64,000 bases of DNA from Leclercia sp. 29361 (GCF_011290365.1 NZ_CP049786.1:1798001-1862000); one strand, 5' to 3'; counted from the first letter of the stretch, positions 17,891 to 27,882 are shown. Made by a program: numbers and translations. The notes: generated by a model not told the origin, from the letters alone.

Positions 17891-18568
17891 TTATTCATCT
17901 GCCACATCCAATAACTTTCGAAGCCCTGTGACAAAACCTCGTGGAAAAACTTCACTGTTGTAGTCCGTGTCTTTTACTTGCCCGGCCTGGGTAATCTGCC
18001 AGTTGTTCTTATCCATGCATTCCTCAGATATGGAATACGCCAGGGCTTTCTTTTCTGAGTGGGTGAGAATTCCTGACAGGGACGGTAATACCTCCACCGT
18101 AGATTCTGGTGTCGTTTGAAACTGCCGCACGGGGCGTTTGTCGATGATGATATTGGCATGTTGTTTGAGCAGATTTACTTCATTGCGGTAGCGGTTACGC
18201 TCGGCAATGATTTGGCCAAACAAGGCGCGTACCGCCAGGTCCGGGATGCGCTCTAAAAGTTTATAGTCTGCGGGAACAGATTTAGACCGGGAGGTACCGG
18301 ATAATGGCTTTTGGATACTGGTATTACAAGTGGCTGCCCAGGCCTTTATCAGTGTGCGGTAATGCTCGTTACGGGTAGCCCGCAGGGCTTCATAAGCAAG
18401 ACCGCCATCGGCAGCGGACACCAACCCAATCTTTGTGATGGAGAAGTCTCGCTGGCCTGATTCAGCATATTTCTTCAAGGTGTCATTAAGCTTTTCAAGG
18501 TTCTGCTGAGTCCGCTTTACTTTGCCTTCTTTCAAATCAGCAAGAATGATATCAATATTTAATTCCAT
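17891..18568 (-). CDS. gmtX: Gamma-mobile-trio protein GmtX
   Basis: This 225-residue third gene of the recombinase trio shares its start with the stop of gmtZ (18568). It begins MELNIDIILADLKEGKVKRT and is mostly helical, with a basic middle that may bind DNA. Its C-terminal part has YSISEECMDKNNW. The name rests on position, size and company in the fixed gmtY-gmtZ-gmtX order; I recognise no enzymatic motif. It probably assists the two recombinases in island movement. Confidence 0.7.
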   Translation of the reverse strand: MELNIDIILADLKEGKVKRTQQNLEKLNDTLKKYAESGQRDFSITKIGLVSAADGGLAYEALRATRNEHYRTLIKAWAATCNTSIQKPLSGTSRSKSVPADYKLLERIPDLAVRALFGQIIAERNRYRNEVNLLKQHANIIIDKRPVRQFQTTPESTVEVLPSLSGILTHSEKKALAYSISEECMDKNNWQITQAGQVKDTDYNSEVFPRGFVTGLRKLLDVADE

Positions 18569-21207
18569 TAGTTCTCCAGTAAGTCAGGCAGGGCAATGTG
18601 ACTAAGGTGAATGGCTTTGCTGGTAAGGGACTGAATCCCCTCAGAAAAAAGGTTATTATTAGTCAGGTATTCACCTGCCTCAATATAACCGACCACCTTG
18701 CGGTATCCTTCAAGTTTATCGTCAGGATCAGCTATTTTAGCCATCTGGCGCAGCATTGCGTTGGCAGCAATAAGCTGCTGTTTATCGTCCATTTCCATGA
18801 AAACAGGCTCAAAACCTTTTTTCATTAATACCCGACTCAGCTGCACAGAACGCTTTTGAATGACCGGTGTTTTGCGAAGTTCATCCAGCAAATCTGGATA
18901 GAACTCAGCATCCTCGCACAATAAAGACAGATGCAATAATTCCGAGTCAGTTTCGATAAACTTCAGAGCATGACAAACGTCCTGCTCTGAGCCAACCGCA
19001 ATCAATTTATCTTTGAGGTCGCCGTCCTTCCTGAGTTCTTCGACACGAATGATTTTGTTAATAAGTTCAAAACACGCAATCCAGTCTTTCGTATACTCAT
19101 CTGCTTCTGCTTGCTGTATTTCATAACGGCGCTGTAGTGCCTTTAGCTCATCATGTCTGATAAAGGGTTTTCCTTGTTCCTCAAAGAAAAACTGTTCATC
19201 TTTAAGTATGTCCAGTTCACCTTCAATTTCCACAGATAAGGCAGAAGCCTGGTGTGCCCTGTAACTCAGCTGGTTAAATTGGGCATTGAGCGCAGGAAGG
19301 AACCGGGCCTCGGTGATAAACCATCGACAACGAATACAGTTTTGAGGCCCATGGGGGACACTTTCATAAATACGGCTGGCAGCGGAGCCTGAGTCTTTTA
19401 TCAATACCCCACCATTCCAGCATCCTCCTAGGGTATTAATTTCATCAGGCTTCACGGTGTTACCTCCCATCAGGCACAGCCCACACGAACGCTCTTCCCA
19501 GCCAATCGGGTTACGATTAACCAGAGCTGTCTGGATACTCCCCTCGCTGTGATATGCCATCCTGCACTGAATCTGCTCCATTGAAGCATCTTTGAGAAAG
19601 TTGCGAACCGACAGCCTGGATTTAACATCCAGAGTGTCATGTGCCTCGCTCATTTTATCTGCCATGACAGAAGGTGTGATTTTGTTGTAATAGATGGTCA
19701 TCAACAGGCGAGTATGGCCTGCTAGGAGTTTTGAAATTACAGGTAATGGCAGTTGTGTGTCCATTGTGTACGCAGTGATGAGAGAGACACGCAGGCTGTG
19801 AAGAGGAAACAGCGTGGCTGTACCTTTCATTCTTCCCTCGGGATAATCCACAACCAGCTTCAAACGCTCGTCGTTATCCAGGGTATCCCCGCGGGCTGCG
19901 AGTTGATTTTCTAATTCAAGCAGCAATTGATACCAGAATGAATCTGACGCGTTATAAGGAATAGGTTTTTGTTTATCCTCGCCTCTGGCAGATGCGTCAC
20001 GGAACAGAAAAGCGATTTCTCCCATACTTTTCAGTTGTCTGTCTGATCCCTGGTGGTGTATATGCTTTCTCAGCAGCAAAGTACATTCGGTAGGCTTCGC
20101 AATCGGATTGTATTTTTCTTGCCAGTTCCTCAATTTCTCCAGCCAGTACAGCACTTCTTCGTTTTGCCACGGTATGATGTAACCACGTTCCAGTTCATTT
20201 TTATTCTGGTCAGCAGTCTTGTTGGTATTGATGTACAACCCCGTCGAGTATAGTCCAGTCATGGTATCGTAAATCCGACGGAATATGCCTTTTCCAAATG
20301 GGCGCTTTGCACTGCCAAGGGCGAAATCATGTCGAGTGTTAAGAATCCATCGACCATTTTCATAGCGCCACGTATCGGCTTCTCCGCTGTCCAGCATACG
20401 AACCTGCGAGGAACGAAGTGGCAGGTGGAGCTTAATGAAAATCATCATTGCTTTTACAGGCGACCAGATTTGATAAAGGGTGATTTTTTTACCTTTACGG
20501 GTCACTTCTCTGGTACGCCATACGCAGTCGGGGTCATTTTTATCAATCAGTTCTGGCCCGACTTCAAACCAGTCGCTCCCAGCATGCTGCGCCCAAACCC
20601 AGTATTTAAAGTGACGGTAATGCCAGGCAGGAAGTAATTTTTCTTCCTGTTTAAGATTCTGACCGATAATGGTGAGTTCAGTTTTATCCGGTAATGGACA
20701 AAGGATCTGGCGCAGGTTCTGAATATAGCGATATGGTAAGGGGTTGCGCACTGTTTCTGTAGCAACATATCCTTTTTTAATTTTTCGGAGTGGATTTAAA
20801 ACCAATGGAACTAAATTGCCATAGTTATCTTTTTCCGAAAAAACGTCTTTGACAACAAAATCAATGAATTCATAAGCATAGTTCATGCCTTTTTGAATGT
20901 TCGCGGATGCGGCAACAGTGCTCCTTATAATTTGCTCAAACTCTTCACTGGAGCACTTATGTCCCTGGTAGCCTTTAAAAAATAATGACAAATCACTTAT
21001 TGCATACGGGGCGTACTCAGCAATATAGGACTCAAAGAAGCGTCCCAGGGCCTCGCGTTTATCACTTATACCGAGGGTTTGTGTTGCCATCCACTTTGCT
21101 GCCAGCTCCTGCCATTGCCGCCATTCTGCGCCAAGCGTAGTCAGCATCCATAAGAAAGCTAAGTCGGATGTACGCCCATCATTTTTTTTGCTTTTTGGTG
21201 GCAACAT
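18568..21207 (-). CDS. gmtZ: Gamma-mobile-trio integrase GmtZ
   Basis: The 879-residue product overlaps gmtY and gmtX by one base each. It carries what look like tyrosine-recombinase residues: Arg in PLRSSQVR (265-270), HSLR (His470, Arg473), GH (497-498) and Tyr 506/507 in MTIYYNK. A possible zinc cluster follows: CGLC (575-578), Cys596 and CIRC (624-627). The last 200 residues are helical. It should act with GmtY in site-specific integration. The trio identity is recalled from the described gamma-mobile-trio islands; catalytic competence of GmtZ is my reading. Confidence 0.8.
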   Translation of the reverse strand: MLPPKSKKNDGRTSDLAFLWMLTTLGAEWRQWQELAAKWMATQTLGISDKREALGRFFESYIAEYAPYAISDLSLFFKGYQGHKCSSEEFEQIIRSTVAASANIQKGMNYAYEFIDFVVKDVFSEKDNYGNLVPLVLNPLRKIKKGYVATETVRNPLPYRYIQNLRQILCPLPDKTELTIIGQNLKQEEKLLPAWHYRHFKYWVWAQHAGSDWFEVGPELIDKNDPDCVWRTREVTRKGKKITLYQIWSPVKAMMIFIKLHLPLRSSQVRMLDSGEADTWRYENGRWILNTRHDFALGSAKRPFGKGIFRRIYDTMTGLYSTGLYINTNKTADQNKNELERGYIIPWQNEEVLYWLEKLRNWQEKYNPIAKPTECTLLLRKHIHHQGSDRQLKSMGEIAFLFRDASARGEDKQKPIPYNASDSFWYQLLLELENQLAARGDTLDNDERLKLVVDYPEGRMKGTATLFPLHSLRVSLITAYTMDTQLPLPVISKLLAGHTRLLMTIYYNKITPSVMADKMSEAHDTLDVKSRLSVRNFLKDASMEQIQCRMAYHSEGSIQTALVNRNPIGWEERSCGLCLMGGNTVKPDEINTLGGCWNGGVLIKDSGSAASRIYESVPHGPQNCIRCRWFITEARFLPALNAQFNQLSYRAHQASALSVEIEGELDILKDEQFFFEEQGKPFIRHDELKALQRRYEIQQAEADEYTKDWIACFELINKIIRVEELRKDGDLKDKLIAVGSEQDVCHALKFIETDSELLHLSLLCEDAEFYPDLLDELRKTPVIQKRSVQLSRVLMKKGFEPVFMEMDDKQQLIAANAMLRQMAKIADPDDKLEGYRKVVGYIEAGEYLTNNNLFSEGIQSLTSKAIHLSHIALPDLLEN

Positions 21208-22664
21208 TATTTACCTCTCAGCTTTGGATTCCGGCCTGTGAAATAACCCTGCGGGTCAATGTCATTAAAGCCATGTTCAGTTAGAGCTTTCCAGTCAAGA
21301 ATTTTGACTTTCGAATCAGGGTTTGCCAGCAGCAGTGTAGCTTTAGTGAGTTCGTCCGAAATTTCTTTCTGACCTTTGCCTGTATATGGGATTTGTGAAT
21401 CCAGAGACTTGTGATGCATGCAACGGCGGATCACAAGCGGGCTCAGCCCTGAACGCTCTAATCGTCTTCCGTAGTTATGTCGATGTCCGTGAGGGCCTAA
21501 ACCTTCTGCCTTGTTTGGTTCTAAACCAATTCGTTTTAATCCATTGATGTAGTTGTCATGAAAAGCGGAAATTGTGTAAGGGTTACCGAGGGCGCTGTGA
21601 TGAAAAGAAATGAATGCATAAGGGTGGTGACAGTCGATACTGGCGCGATACTTTTGATAGTTTTTCCAGAGTGACATAAACACTTTTCCATAGTCGGCAG
21701 GAAACCACTGAACCTGTAGGTAATTATCTTTATGATCAACCACGCGGTTCTTCCAGCCAAGTCGGGCAGTTCCTTTCATTCGCTGTCGTGGTATCCGGGC
21801 ATATTGTTCTTTTAAATATGCCGCTCTGGTTGATGCACCAGAGCGATTACGCCAACCTTCAGGGGCCTTACCATCAGTCTCGTTATAGATCCTGACCACA
21901 GCACTGTCTGGGTTATACGGGTCTTCAAATACATCCGTCACCCAAAGTGTTAACGCCTCACTTTCGCGCACCCCACCACCGTGCATAAGCAGAAGAATTA
22001 ATTTATCTCTTAGTGCCACTCGTGGATCGCCAGAGCCACCAACACCACACATATAGAATTTTTCCCAGTGCATTTCGGGAAATGCGATAGCATCATGTTC
22101 AGCTATTGTGAGAGGAGTACGGCCTTTGATCGTTCTAGCCTTACGGATGGTTTTGTTAACAGTTTTATCTTCAATATGACCTAAAAAATCGTTCTGATTT
22201 TTGCGATACCATGCGGCGTAATTTAACCTCTGTTCATGCCGGGTCGCTTCACACAACGGATTCACAGACTCTACACCTTGTTTGTGTGCCAGCCAGTCGG
22301 TGAAGGCAGTCAGTCGTTGAATATGTTTATTCACGTTACTGGTTGAGGCCGGCACCCAATACAAACCTGAAGGGTCAATCCCATTCTCGCCAATCGTTCC
22401 AGTATATAAACGCTTAGAAAAAGTCTGGAAGAGCAGCATTGGGTCGTCAAAGTCGCCTCTATTTGCCTCCATGTAATCCAGCAATAAGGACACAGCCTGG
22501 AGGACCCCATTCATTACCGAGTGGCTTACATCGTCGGCTTCTAACTTAAGCAGGTAATCTGTTACCACACTCAACTCTCCCTGCTCTGTCAGAAGGATAG
22601 GGATTTGGCTTTTGATACCAGTGTTATCTTCTACAATCGTTGCCCTGACTTTAACTGATGACAA
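21207..22664 (-). CDS. gmtY: Gamma-mobile-trio tyrosine recombinase GmtY
   Basis: This tyrosine recombinase has catalytic-type residues Arg in MHGGGVRESEALTL, HGHRH (H-x-x-R) and MHHKS...IPYTG near the C-terminus. The frame is open to ATG 22745, but that start lies inside a terminator hairpin. TTG 22664, nine bases after AAAGGA, is preferred, giving 485 residues. It leads the trio operon and reads inward from the right island end, so the promoter must lie in about 22665-22725. It should catalyse strand exchange at the island's ends. Confidence 0.8.
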   Translation of the reverse strand: MSSVKVRATIVEDNTGIKSQIPILLTEQGELSVVTDYLLKLEADDVSHSVMNGVLQAVSLLLDYMEANRGDFDDPMLLFQTFSKRLYTGTIGENGIDPSGLYWVPASTSNVNKHIQRLTAFTDWLAHKQGVESVNPLCEATRHEQRLNYAAWYRKNQNDFLGHIEDKTVNKTIRKARTIKGRTPLTIAEHDAIAFPEMHWEKFYMCGVGGSGDPRVALRDKLILLLMHGGGVRESEALTLWVTDVFEDPYNPDSAVVRIYNETDGKAPEGWRNRSGASTRAAYLKEQYARIPRQRMKGTARLGWKNRVVDHKDNYLQVQWFPADYGKVFMSLWKNYQKYRASIDCHHPYAFISFHHSALGNPYTISAFHDNYINGLKRIGLEPNKAEGLGPHGHRHNYGRRLERSGLSPLVIRRCMHHKSLDSQIPYTGKGQKEISDELTKATLLLANPDSKVKILDWKALTEHGFNDIDPQGYFTGRNPKLRGK

Positions 22665-22690
22665 ATCATGTTTTCCTTTAAGTAGAATAC

Positions 22691-22710
22691 ACAATACACA
22701 CTGTATACTT
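22691..22710. repeat. TACACACTGT motif near the right island end
   Basis: TACACACTGTATAC lies about 30 bases before the proposed gmtY start and matches the left-end motif at 10412 over ten bases. It may be a recombinase-binding or autoregulatory site. Confidence 0.4.
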
Positions 22711-22726
22711 TGCTTAGTTTTGGGGT

Positions 22727-22750
22727 GAAAAAAAAGCAGATCCATCTGCT
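22727..22750 (-). terminator. Intrinsic terminator upstream of gmtY
   Basis: On the minus strand AGCAGAT-GG-ATCTGCT is followed by a run of T. It would stop leftward transcripts coming from the endolysin gene before they enter gmtY. The alternative gmtY ATG lies within this hairpin. Confidence 0.75.
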
Positions 22751-22775
22751 TTAGTACACTTTATACACGTTTAAG

Positions 22776-22802
22776 TTAACTGTATATAAATAATAGCTGG
22801 CC
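22776..22802 (-). repeat. Right inverted copy of GGCCAGC-N9-TATACAGTTAA
   Basis: Read on the minus strand this matches the left copy at 10315-10341 in both conserved blocks and in the nine-base spacing. On the plus strand GCTGGCC is followed by TTTTTGTTTT, the second half of the phage terminator that the island splits. Confidence 0.65.
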
Positions 22803-22810
22803 TTTTTGTT

Positions 22811-23272
22811 TTAGTTTGTTACCCAGTACAGTAATTGATCGATACGGTTCGGGGTCTGTTGGTACAATTTGCTGTTTTTCAGTTCTGCAATTGCAGTAGC
22901 GTAATTGTGGTTCTTCAATGCTGCAAGATGTTTCACGAACTTAGAGTAACCAGTTTTACCCAACTGGAATACGAGAATAGAAACTAATGCATTCCAACGT
23001 TCTGGTACATCCAGATTGAATGAATCAGCATCACGTTTTGCTTTCTGGTAATCGACCAGGAGTAATTGATCGGCTTGCTGTTCTGTAATTCCGTTCACGA
23101 ATTTACTACGTTCATTTGATTTAACCAGATGGCCGTACCCGATGGTTTCAAAACCTTCTGAGTCTTTATAGATATGGAACATTCCATTTCTGAAATACTT
23201 CATTTTGGTCTGGTATTGTTTAGTGCCTTCAAGTTTTTTCAGTAACTCGATTACGTCTGTTTCGATGCTCAT
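22811..23272 (-). CDS. Phage endolysin, GH24 lysozyme
   Basis: The 153-residue T4-lysozyme-type muramidase should cleave peptidoglycan between MurNAc and GlcNAc. The catalytic triad reads as Glu15 (KKLEG), Asp37 (YKDSEG) and Thr43 (FETIGYGH). The Glu-Asp gap is 22 residues, against 9 in T4 lysozyme. There is no signal peptide, so it depends on a holin. It is convergent with the spanin-like gene; the two were neighbours before the island entered. Confidence 0.85.
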   Translation of the reverse strand: MSIETDVIELLKKLEGTKQYQTKMKYFRNGMFHIYKDSEGFETIGYGHLVKSNERSKFVNGITEQQADQLLLVDYQKAKRDADSFNLDVPERWNALVSILVFQLGKTGYSKFVKHLAALKNHNYATAIAELKNSKLYQQTPNRIDQLLYWVTN

Positions 23273-23327
23273 TTTGATGTTTCCTCATAAATATGTGTAT
23301 GAATGTATTTATCAAGGAGTGATAAAA

Positions 23328-23774
23328 ATGGCGTCAAATGACGAACAAGAATTGAAGTGGGCAATGTGGTATCAGGATGAAGATTTCATCCCAGAAGAAA
23401 CGGCGTGTTTTGTATATATAATTCAGTTCCCGAACAGCGGTGAATTCTATATTGGTCAGAAACGAGTATGGAAGTCGGTTAAAAATGTCTCAGAGATTAA
23501 GAGTACTTCTAAACAGTCAAACTGGAACGATTACACCAGTTCCAGTAAATCAGTGAATGAGATGATCGAAGCGGGAGAACCGTATAAAAAAAGTATTCTG
23601 GCGTGTTATCCAACATATGCCGAAGCCTTACATGCTGAATCGGCACTTATTTGTATGTTGTGTTCTCAGTGGGGTAGTTTGAATAAAGCACTGATGGCGA
23701 AATTCAAATTCAAAGCAGGAATGGATAAGGAGCATATGCAAAAAATTCGTGAACTATTGGAGGACTTAACATGA
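23328..23774 (+). CDS. GIY-YIG-type nuclease-like protein
   Basis: The start is taken at ATG 23328 behind GGAGTGATAAAA, giving 148 residues. VYIIQF then EFYIGQKRVW form the two halves of a GIY-YIG motif near residues 29-46, followed by SNWNDYTSSSK and a helical C-terminus. This resembles the small free-standing GIY-YIG proteins of large phages. It could be a homing-type nuclease or a repair protein. It overlaps the next gene by ATGA. Confidence 0.6.
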   Translation: MASNDEQELKWAMWYQDEDFIPEETACFVYIIQFPNSGEFYIGQKRVWKSVKNVSEIKSTSKQSNWNDYTSSSKSVNEMIEAGEPYKKSILACYPTYAEALHAESALICMLCSQWGSLNKALMAKFKFKAGMDKEHMQKIRELLEDLT

Positions 23775-24028
23775 TTGAGTTAGTGAAGGGATGGCTACTA
23801 AAGCTACTGGGGCAGGGCAAGACTAACAAGACTGTCAAGGCAAAGACTAACCGTAGTGTTAAGGGTGATAGCTCATGGAAGCATTACATTGCGTATGTGT
23901 TCGTTTTTCTGATTGTGTACAACTACGTTATTGCACCTGTAGTACTGGCAGTGTTCGGCGTATGGTTGCCACCTGTAGTACTGGACGATGTGATCAAGAT
24001 GCTAGTACTGATTCTGAGTGGTACATGA
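23771..24028 (+). CDS. Holin-like membrane protein, 85 aa
   Basis: A basic N-terminus (about 35 residues, many Lys) precedes two hydrophobic helices (HYIAYVFVFLIVYNYVIAPV and a C-terminal KMLVLILSG) separated by VWLPPVVLDDV. This resembles GTA/3TM-type phage holins. The start overlaps the upstream gene (ATGA). Three AGTACT copies lie inside it. It pairs naturally with the divergent endolysin. Confidence 0.6.
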   Translation: MIELVKGWLLKLLGQGKTNKTVKAKTNRSVKGDSSWKHYIAYVFVFLIVYNYVIAPVVLAVFGVWLPPVVLDDVIKMLVLILSGT

Positions 24029-24251
24029 CGGGGCGTTAGTGATGACATATGTTGGTAGACGGTTGAAGTACTAGCAATCAGCTCAAGAAAAAACGCCAAT
24101 AAAACAATATGTATTTTGTTTTACTCTGCCTCTAGAGTGGCAAACATAGTCATCGGCGTCTCCCTGTGTTTTGACATGGTGTTCAGGGAAAGAATAGCTG
24201 ATTCTCCATAATTGCAAGTATGAAAGCGGCAAAAGCCTTCACGGAGTTGTC
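24029..24251. other. Right prophage boundary zone
   Basis: No gene is visible. The last AGTACT is near 24068, so phage DNA extends at least that far. A perfect 8-bp inverted repeat TAAAACAA/TTGTTTTA lies at 24100-24123 and a TCCCTG/CAGGGA hairpin at about 24162-24195. The attachment site is probably here, but its left partner is outside the window. Confidence 0.4.
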
Positions 24252-25490
24252 TTAATCAGGCGCAGGGGTCTTATCTGGCTGCGGTCGACGAACGGCGCGC
24301 GACAGGCTGATCCAGGAGTAAAAGGCGTTAAACATCACCACGCAGGCGGTCACAATAAACACCGCGCGAAAACCGTAGCTGGCGGCTATCCCGGCCCCAA
24401 GAAGTGGGCCGGTGACGTTGCCGATATCACGAAACGACTGGTTGTAGCTGAAGATACGCCCGGCGATCTGGTTGGTGGAGTTATAGACCAGCAGGGTCTG
24501 AACCGCTGGCAGCAGGGCGCCATCGGCGGCCCCGAGTAAAAAGCGCAGCACGCCCAGCTGCCACGGCGATTGCACGAAGGACATCGGGATAAGCAGCAGG
24601 ACGGAGATCACCAGAGCGACAATCAGGATCCTTTCCGGGCCGATGCGATCCCCCAGTTTTCCCAGCCGTGGGGCGCTGATCAGCGCGGCCACGCCGGGGA
24701 CCGAAGCGATTAAGCCGCTGATAAAGGCGATGTTGCTCACGTGGCCCGCGAGGTCGCGCACGTACAGGGTCAGGATCGGCGCGATGGAGCCGGTCGCCAC
24801 CTGTATGATCATCGTGGTGATAAACAGGCTGAGTACCAGTTTAGGGTTTTTCAGCGAGGCGAACACCTGACGGGCATGGAGCATCTCTTTTTTGGGCACC
24901 GGAGTGAAGTTTTCCCGAATGCAGAAAAAGGTCAGCAGGAAGCAGGCAAACAGGACGCCCGCGGTGATGAAAAATACCGGACGCAGGCCGTAGCTGTCCG
25001 CCAGCAATCCGCCGGCCAGCGGGCCAAGCAGGGCGCCGCTCACCGCACCGGTAGAGAGCGTGCCCAACGCCCAACCGCTTTTATGACGGGGAATCTGCGT
25101 GGCGATCAGCGCGTTGGCATTGGGCACAAACCCACCCAGCAGCCCCAGCACGGCGCGTAAGATCAGAAACTGCCAGATGTTTTGCGCCATCCCCATCAGC
25201 ACCATAATTACCGACATGCCCAGCGCCGAACGCAGGAGCATAATTTTACGCCCCTTACGATCGGCCAGCCCGCCCCAGAATGGAGATGCAATGGCATAGA
25301 AGAGGAAGGTGATGCTGAACACCAGCCCCGACCACATGTTCAGGGCGCTGTGGCCGCTGACGCCCAACTGCTCGACATACAGCGGCAGGAAAGGCATCAC
25401 CAGGCTAAAGGCGGCACCCGTAAGAAAGCAGCCCAGCCAGGCCACCGTGAGGTTCCGCTTCCAGTTAATTGGCGTTTCTGAGGGAGACAT
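24252..25490 (-). CDS. mdtG: Multidrug efflux MFS transporter MdtG
   Basis: This 12-TM major facilitator pump exports fosfomycin and deoxycholate in E. coli. ATG 25490 gives 412 residues, close to E. coli MdtG (408), and begins [13 protein letters not shown]; the frame also opens 12 codons further up. The MFS loop motif [10 protein letters not shown] lies between TM2 and TM3. First core gene right of the prophage and last before it on the minus strand. Identity is strong throughout. Confidence 0.93.
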   Translation of the reverse strand: MSPSETPINWKRNLTVAWLGCFLTGAAFSLVMPFLPLYVEQLGVSGHSALNMWSGLVFSITFLFYAIASPFWGGLADRKGRKIMLLRSALGMSVIMVLMGMAQNIWQFLILRAVLGLLGGFVPNANALIATQIPRHKSGWALGTLSTGAVSGALLGPLAGGLLADSYGLRPVFFITAGVLFACFLLTFFCIRENFTPVPKKEMLHARQVFASLKNPKLVLSLFITTMIIQVATGSIAPILTLYVRDLAGHVSNIAFISGLIASVPGVAALISAPRLGKLGDRIGPERILIVALVISVLLLIPMSFVQSPWQLGVLRFLLGAADGALLPAVQTLLVYNSTNQIAGRIFSYNQSFRDIGNVTGPLLGAGIAASYGFRAVFIVTACVVMFNAFYSWISLSRAVRRPQPDKTPAPD

Positions 25491-25639
25491 AGCTATCCGC
25501 GTTATGATGCGCGGCGGCATCATCATTTTAAGAAGGTAATAAGCCTGCTAATTATGCGCCTGGGTGATGATTGCTGCAATGGCGGAGGGCATGATAAGTC
25601 AAAAGGGCGGTGCGGCCGGAGAGGCCGCAGTACAGGAGA

Positions 25640-26566
25640 TTAATAGCGGGAAGGCACGCCTTCAGGGCGGGTTTTAAAGCGGCGATGCAGCCACATATAC
25701 TGATCCGGCGCCAGCAGGATGCACTTCTCAACCACCTCATTCATCCACGCGGCGGTGGTTTTCGCATCGTCCAGCGGGGGGGAACACTCAGGTTCCAGCA
25801 TCATCAGTTCATAGCCTTTGCCATTGGCTTTGCGGCGCGGTACGAAGGGCACAATCGCCGCCTGTGACAGACGGGCCAGCGTCCAGGTGCCGGTAGTGGT
25901 GGCCGCTTCATCGACGGCAAAGAAGGGTACAAAGACGCTGGCGCCAGGGCCATAGTCATGGTCCGGTGCATACCAGATCACTTCGCCGGATTTCAGGGCC
26001 CGGATCATCCCTTTGAGGTCTTTACGGTCGATCATGCTTTTGTTGGAGCGCATCCGGCCCCAGGTCTGCAGCCAGTCGATCACCGGATTGTCGTTCGGGC
26101 GATAGACACCAATGCCGGGCGCCTGCATGCCGAACATCCGCGCGCCGATCTCCAGCGTCAGAAAATGGACGCCAATCAGCAGTACGCCGGTTTTCTGCGC
26201 CTGGAGCTGATGCACGGGTGCCATGCCGGTGCCGGTCACTTCGGTCCAGCGCGCCATGCGTTTGTCGGACCAGAACCAGGCCATCCCGGTCTCCATCAGC
26301 CCCATACCGACGGATTCAAAATTTTTGACCACCATCTCGTGACGCTCTTGCTGGCTCATTTCTGGAAAACAAAGTTCCAGATTGCGGCGGGCAATGTATG
26401 CGCGGCGAGACATAAAGCGCATCGCCAGTCGACCCATGCCGCAGCCAAGGCGGTAGATCAGCGGGTAGGGAAGATGCACCAGTAACCACAATAAACCGAT
26501 GCCAGCCCAGGTCAGCCAGTAACGAGGATGTAATAGCGCAGTGGAAAATTTAGGTAATTGAGTCAT
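25640..26566 (-). CDS. lpxL: Lauroyl-ACP-dependent lipid A acyltransferase LpxL
   Basis: The enzyme adds laurate to Kdo2-lipid IVA at the inner membrane. The sequence (308 aa) matches E. coli LpxL, with an N-terminal membrane anchor (residues 17-37) and the catalytic H-x4-E motif HFLTLE (His134, Glu139). The C-terminus [18 protein letters not shown] is family-typical. It is divergent from trhO across 221 bases. Confidence 0.95.
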   Translation of the reverse strand: MTQLPKFSTALLHPRYWLTWAGIGLLWLLVHLPYPLIYRLGCGMGRLAMRFMSRRAYIARRNLELCFPEMSQQERHEMVVKNFESVGMGLMETGMAWFWSDKRMARWTEVTGTGMAPVHQLQAQKTGVLLIGVHFLTLEIGARMFGMQAPGIGVYRPNDNPVIDWLQTWGRMRSNKSMIDRKDLKGMIRALKSGEVIWYAPDHDYGPGASVFVPFFAVDEAATTTGTWTLARLSQAAIVPFVPRRKANGKGYELMMLEPECSPPLDDAKTTAAWMNEVVEKCILLAPDQYMWLHRRFKTRPEGVPSRY

Positions 26567-26787
26567 GTCATTCCTGTTTATGATACGTCCTGTTGGCAGA
26601 TTGTCGCATTATTCGTTTCATATCCAAAACGCACGGCGTCGAAATGTTCATGAAAACAGCAAATGTTATAGCCCCGGCATTTCAGGGTGAGAAATGTAGC
26701 GCAAAATGAAGGGATGTAAATTCTCATTGTTTGCTATATGATGCCGCCCGATTTTCATTCTCACTACGATTGCAGGAACCGTACACC

Positions 26788-27837
26788 ATGCCAGTGTTAC
26801 ACAACCTCATTTCGAACGAAGAGCTAAAAGCGCGCATGTTGGCTGAAACCGAGCCGCGCACGACGATCTCGTTCTATAAGTACTTCACCATTGTTAACCC
26901 AAAGGCGACGCGCGACGCGCTGTATAAAGCCTTAAACGCCCTGAACGTCTTTGGCCGTATCTATCTGGCGCACGAGGGCATCAACGCCCAGATCAGTGTG
27001 CCGGAAAGCAATGTCGACGCCCTGCGTGAATTCCTCTACGCCTTTGATCCGGCGCTGGACGGCCTGCGTCTGAACGTTGCCCTCGACGATGACGGCAAAT
27101 CATTCTGGGTGCTGCGCCTGAAAGTGCGCGAACGTATCGTGGCCGACGGCATCGACGATCCGACCTTTAACGCCAGCGACGTGGGCGAATACCTGAAAGC
27201 GGCCGATGTTAACGCCATGCTCGACGATCCCGACGCCGTGTTTATCGATATGCGTAACCACTACGAATATGAAGTGGGCCATTTCGAAAACGCGCTTGAA
27301 ATCCCGGCGGACACCTTCCGTGAGCAGCTGCCAAAAGCGGTTGAGATGATGCAGGAGCATAAGGACAAGAAAATTGTCATGTACTGCACCGGGGGCATCC
27401 GCTGTGAAAAAGCCAGCGCGTACATGAAGCACCAGGGCTTCAACAAGGTCTGGCATATCGAGGGTGGGATCATTGAGTATGCCCGTCGCGCGCGCGAACA
27501 GGGCCTGCCGGTGCGCTTTATCGGCAAGAACTTTGTCTTTGACGAGCGGATGGGGGAGCGTATCTCTGACGATGTGATCGCGCATTGCCATCAGTGCGGC
27601 ACCGCCTGCGACACCCATACCAACTGTAAAAACGACGGTTGTCATCTGCTGTTTATTCAGTGCCCGGCCTGCGCCGAAAAGTTCAACGGCTGCTGCAGCG
27701 AGCTGTGTAGCGAGGAGAGTATGTTGCCGGAAGAGGAGCAGCGCCGCCGTCGTGCGGGTCGCGAGAACGGCAATAAGATCTTCAATAAATCGCGTGGACG
27801 TCTGAACACCCGCCTGGGTATTCCCGATCCGGAATGA
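26788..27837 (+). CDS. trhO: tRNA uridine(34) hydroxylase TrhO
   Basis: Formerly yceA. It makes 5-hydroxyuridine at the wobble base of certain tRNAs. ATG 26788 gives 349 residues beginning [15 protein letters not shown] central rhodanese domain carries the active Cys at about 200 (MYCTGGIRC), and a C-terminal cysteine cluster ([30 protein letters not shown]) suggests metal binding. The upstream reading frame has no ribosome site. Confidence 0.94.
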   Translation: MPVLHNLISNEELKARMLAETEPRTTISFYKYFTIVNPKATRDALYKALNALNVFGRIYLAHEGINAQISVPESNVDALREFLYAFDPALDGLRLNVALDDDGKSFWVLRLKVRERIVADGIDDPTFNASDVGEYLKAADVNAMLDDPDAVFIDMRNHYEYEVGHFENALEIPADTFREQLPKAVEMMQEHKDKKIVMYCTGGIRCEKASAYMKHQGFNKVWHIEGGIIEYARRAREQGLPVRFIGKNFVFDERMGERISDDVIAHCHQCGTACDTHTNCKNDGCHLLFIQCPACAEKFNGCCSELCSEESMLPEEEQRRRRAGRENGNKIFNKSRGRLNTRLGIPDPE

Positions 27838-27849
27838 CCCTGAAACCTT

Positions 27850-27877
27850 GCCCGGTCGCATGATGCTGACCGGGCGA
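27850..27877. terminator. Bidirectional hairpin between trhO and yceI
   Basis: GCCCGGTC and GACCGGGC close a ten-base loop between the convergent trhO and yceI genes. U-tracts are poor, so termination may be partial. Confidence 0.5.
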
Positions 27878-27882
27878 GGGCA

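Noticed and set aside
22665..22745. gmtY starting at ATG 22745
   Set aside because: The start lies in a terminator hairpin, and a TTG with a good ribosome site stands 27 codons later.
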